Source of the DNA: Vogesella indigofera
Lineage (GTDB): Bacteria > Pseudomonadota > Gammaproteobacteria > Burkholderiales > Chromobacteriaceae
DNA length: 64,000 nucleotides
Direction: 5' to 3'
Assembly: GCF_003633895.1 (NCBI RefSeq)
Contig: NZ_RBID01000001.1
Location: forward strand, 1 to 64,000
Both the position numbers and the translations under genes were made by a program. Positions 59,829-64,000 of the stretch are shown here, in pieces (the first letter of the stretch is position 1; the number at the start of each line of letters is the position of its first letter). The notes beneath the pieces are model-generated. The model made no database searches. It was given only the letters and a program-made list of their open reading frames with translations, and was not told the origin of the DNA.

Positions 59829-60260
59829 TCAGTTGTCGCTGCGCAGCAGGTACACCAGCGCCATCAGGCTTTGCAGCAGGTAGATCAGGCTGGAGATGGC
59901 ATGCCAGGTGGCAAAGCCACCACCGAACAGCCCTTCGGCGGCATGGTTCATCTGCAGCTTGAGGCTGGCGATGATCGGCGTCACCGCGAAGTGGTTGATC
60001 ACGATGCACACCAGCATGCCCAGCAGCAACCAGAAACCGCCCTGCTTCAGGCCGCGTGCGCCGTAGCGCAGCACGTAGTCGGCGAGCAGGAAGATGCCGC
60101 ACACCAGCCCGACCCAGGCGATGGCGGCAAACAGCCGCCCCGCCACCATGCCGGCGGTCACGTTATCCAGTGCCGAAAACAGGATGGGGGCCACGATGAT
60201 GCCGACCACCCACATGCCGCCGATCCACAGGGTCCGGGCTATTGCACGCAATCCGTCCAT
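59829..60260 (-). CDS. DUF4149 family inner-membrane protein
   Basis: A 143-residue protein with four membrane segments (about residues 8-30, 42-63, 72-92, 115-137). It resembles TMEM205/DUF4149 proteins, which commonly stand between yhbY and greA in betaproteobacteria. Function is unknown. No dedicated terminator precedes it after greA, so it is probably cotranscribed with greA. Confidence 0.82.
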   Translation of the reverse strand: MDGLRAIARTLWIGGMWVVGIIVAPILFSALDNVTAGMVAGRLFAAIAWVGLVCGIFLLADYVLRYGARGLKQGGFWLLLGMLVCIVINHFAVTPIIASLKLQMNHAAEGLFGGGFATWHAISSLIYLLQSLMALVYLLRSDN

Positions 60261-60332
60261 TGGTCTTCCTCTTCCCGGCCGGCTTTGCGGCCAACGTTAC
60301 AGCACCCGCCTGGCCGCAGCCAGCCGCCGCGC

Positions 60333-60809
60333 TCAGATGTAGCGCACTTCCAGCACTTCGTACTCGCGGATGCCGCCCGGGGCCATCACCTCGGCCACGT
60401 CGCCTTCCACCTTGCCGATCAGCGCACGCGCGATCGGCGAGTTGACCGACACCTTGCCCAGCTTGATGTCGGCTTCGTCGTCGCCGACGATCTGGTAGGT
60501 CTTTTCTTCTTCGCTTTCCAGATCGGTGAGCAGCACGGTGGTGCCGAACACGATGCGGCCGTCGGCATCCAGCTCGGTCGGATCGATGATCTGAGCGTTG
60601 GAGATTTTGCCCTCCAGCTCGGCAATACGGCCCTCGACAAAGGCTTGGCGCTCTTTGGCGGCGTCGTATTCTGCATTCTCGGATAGATCGCCTTGCGCGC
60701 GCGCTTCGGCAATGGCCTCGATCACCGACGGACGCTCAATGCTTTTCAGACGCTGCAATTCGGCCTTCAGCTGTTCGGCACCACGCACGGTCAACGGGAC
60801 TTTGTTCAT
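60333..60809 (-). CDS. greA: transcription elongation factor GreA
   Basis: Rescues backtracked RNA polymerase by stimulating cleavage of the nascent transcript. The 158-residue protein has the N-terminal coiled coil (about residues 10-75) with the tip acidic residues in [16 protein letters not shown], and an FKBP-like C-terminal domain ([17 protein letters not shown]). The start at 60809 matches the family. It follows carB, with a hairpin (60855-60879) and a repeat palindrome between. Confidence 0.96.
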   Translation of the reverse strand: MNKVPLTVRGAEQLKAELQRLKSIERPSVIEAIAEARAQGDLSENAEYDAAKERQAFVEGRIAELEGKISNAQIIDPTELDADGRIVFGTTVLLTDLESEEEKTYQIVGDDEADIKLGKVSVNSPIARALIGKVEGDVAEVMAPGGIREYEVLEVRYI

Positions 60810-60854
60810 GACTCGGTTCTCCAAGGGCGTACTGCTGCCCTGTGATAAAAGCGC

Positions 60855-60879
60855 AAGCCGCCGTACGGGACGGCGGCTT
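60855..60879 (-). terminator. stem-loop in the greA 5' region
   Basis: AAGCCGCCG/CGGCGGCTT (60855-60863, 60871-60879), on the minus strand followed by GCGCTTTTATC. It stands 46 bases before the greA start and may end carB readthrough or lie in the greA leader. Confidence 0.5.
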
Positions 60880-60928
60880 TGCTGGACGTTTGATTCAGCG
60901 GTGATTGTAACGAGATTTTGCTCCGGGT

Positions 60929-60960
60929 TCAAAGGTTGGCCGCATGCGGCCAACCTTTGA
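60929..60960. repeat. 32-base perfect palindrome of two dispersed-repeat copies behind carB
   Basis: Copies at 60932-60944 (minus) and 60945-60957 (plus) are fused back to back; the symmetry extends to 60929-60960. It starts six bases after the carB stop codon, the expected place for a terminator. Its core (GCATGC centre) is the same as the cysD-cysN palindrome at 32757-32786. Confidence 0.9.
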
Positions 60961-60966
60961 CCGTGC

Positions 60967-64000
<3,034 letters not shown>

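Overview
The window looks like a chromosomal segment of a high-GC betaproteobacterium of the order Neisseriales, most like the Chromobacteriaceae (Chromobacterium/Vogesella/Pseudogulbenkiania type). The reasons are the protein families, the gene neighbourhoods (tmk-holB-pilZ-tatD, fmdB-DUF502-aspS, rlmE-ftsH-folP-glmM, carB-greA) and the sequence similarity I recognise by eye. Species cannot be fixed from the sequence alone. Almost all of it is dense core genome. I see no prophage, insertion sequence, integrase or CRISPR array.

Layout. 1-290: promoter and boxA leader of an rRNA operon that runs off the left edge. 0.3-5 kb: gluconeogenesis (fbp, ppsA with its regulator ppsR). 5.0-6.2 kb: trpS behind a Trp-codon leader peptide and attenuator. 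6.3-7.3 kb: two tandem chorismate-mutase-type proteins and a membrane protein. 7.3-12.9 kb: phnP-like, tatD, a secreted protein of unusual composition, pilZ, holB, tmk, mltG. 13-18.7 kb: YbbAP-type ABC system, tesA, an MFS transporter. 18.8-24 kb: peroxiredoxin, a response regulator-phosphatase, aspS, DUF502, fmdB. 24-27 kb: fabI-ptb-ackA. 27-31 kb: pldA, rpsT, murJ, queF. 31.1-31.5 kb: duplicated tRNA-Arg/tRNA-Glu pair. 31.6-36 kb: cysD, cysN, an NhaD-type antiporter. 36-43 kb: coq7, ppa, a LysR regulator, an iron-sulfur flavin reductase, trmB, a glutathione peroxidase and small unknowns. 43.4-51.2 kb: a nine-gene chain headed by an FAD oxidoreductase and ending in a MerR regulator with a B12-binding domain. 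It looks like a light- or singlet-oxygen-responsive lipid-modification operon. 51-64 kb: a dehydrogenase, FKBP, DedA, glmM-folP-ftsH-rlmE, yhbY, greA and most of carB.

Two repeat systems overlie this ordinary gene content. The first is a 12-13 base word, TGCGGCCAACCTT, whose 12-base core occurs 23 times, singly inside genes in several reading frames and as perfect inverted pairs at gene ends. This is the behaviour of a DNA uptake sequence, but the word is not one of the Neisseria dialects I know. The second is a pair of ~144-base intergenic elements at 32588-32731 and 43241-43384. Each sits directly after a stop codon and can fold into a nested structure whose stems differ between copies by compensatory changes. 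These two, the trpS attenuator and the B12-photoreceptor lipid cluster are the observations most worth follow-up.
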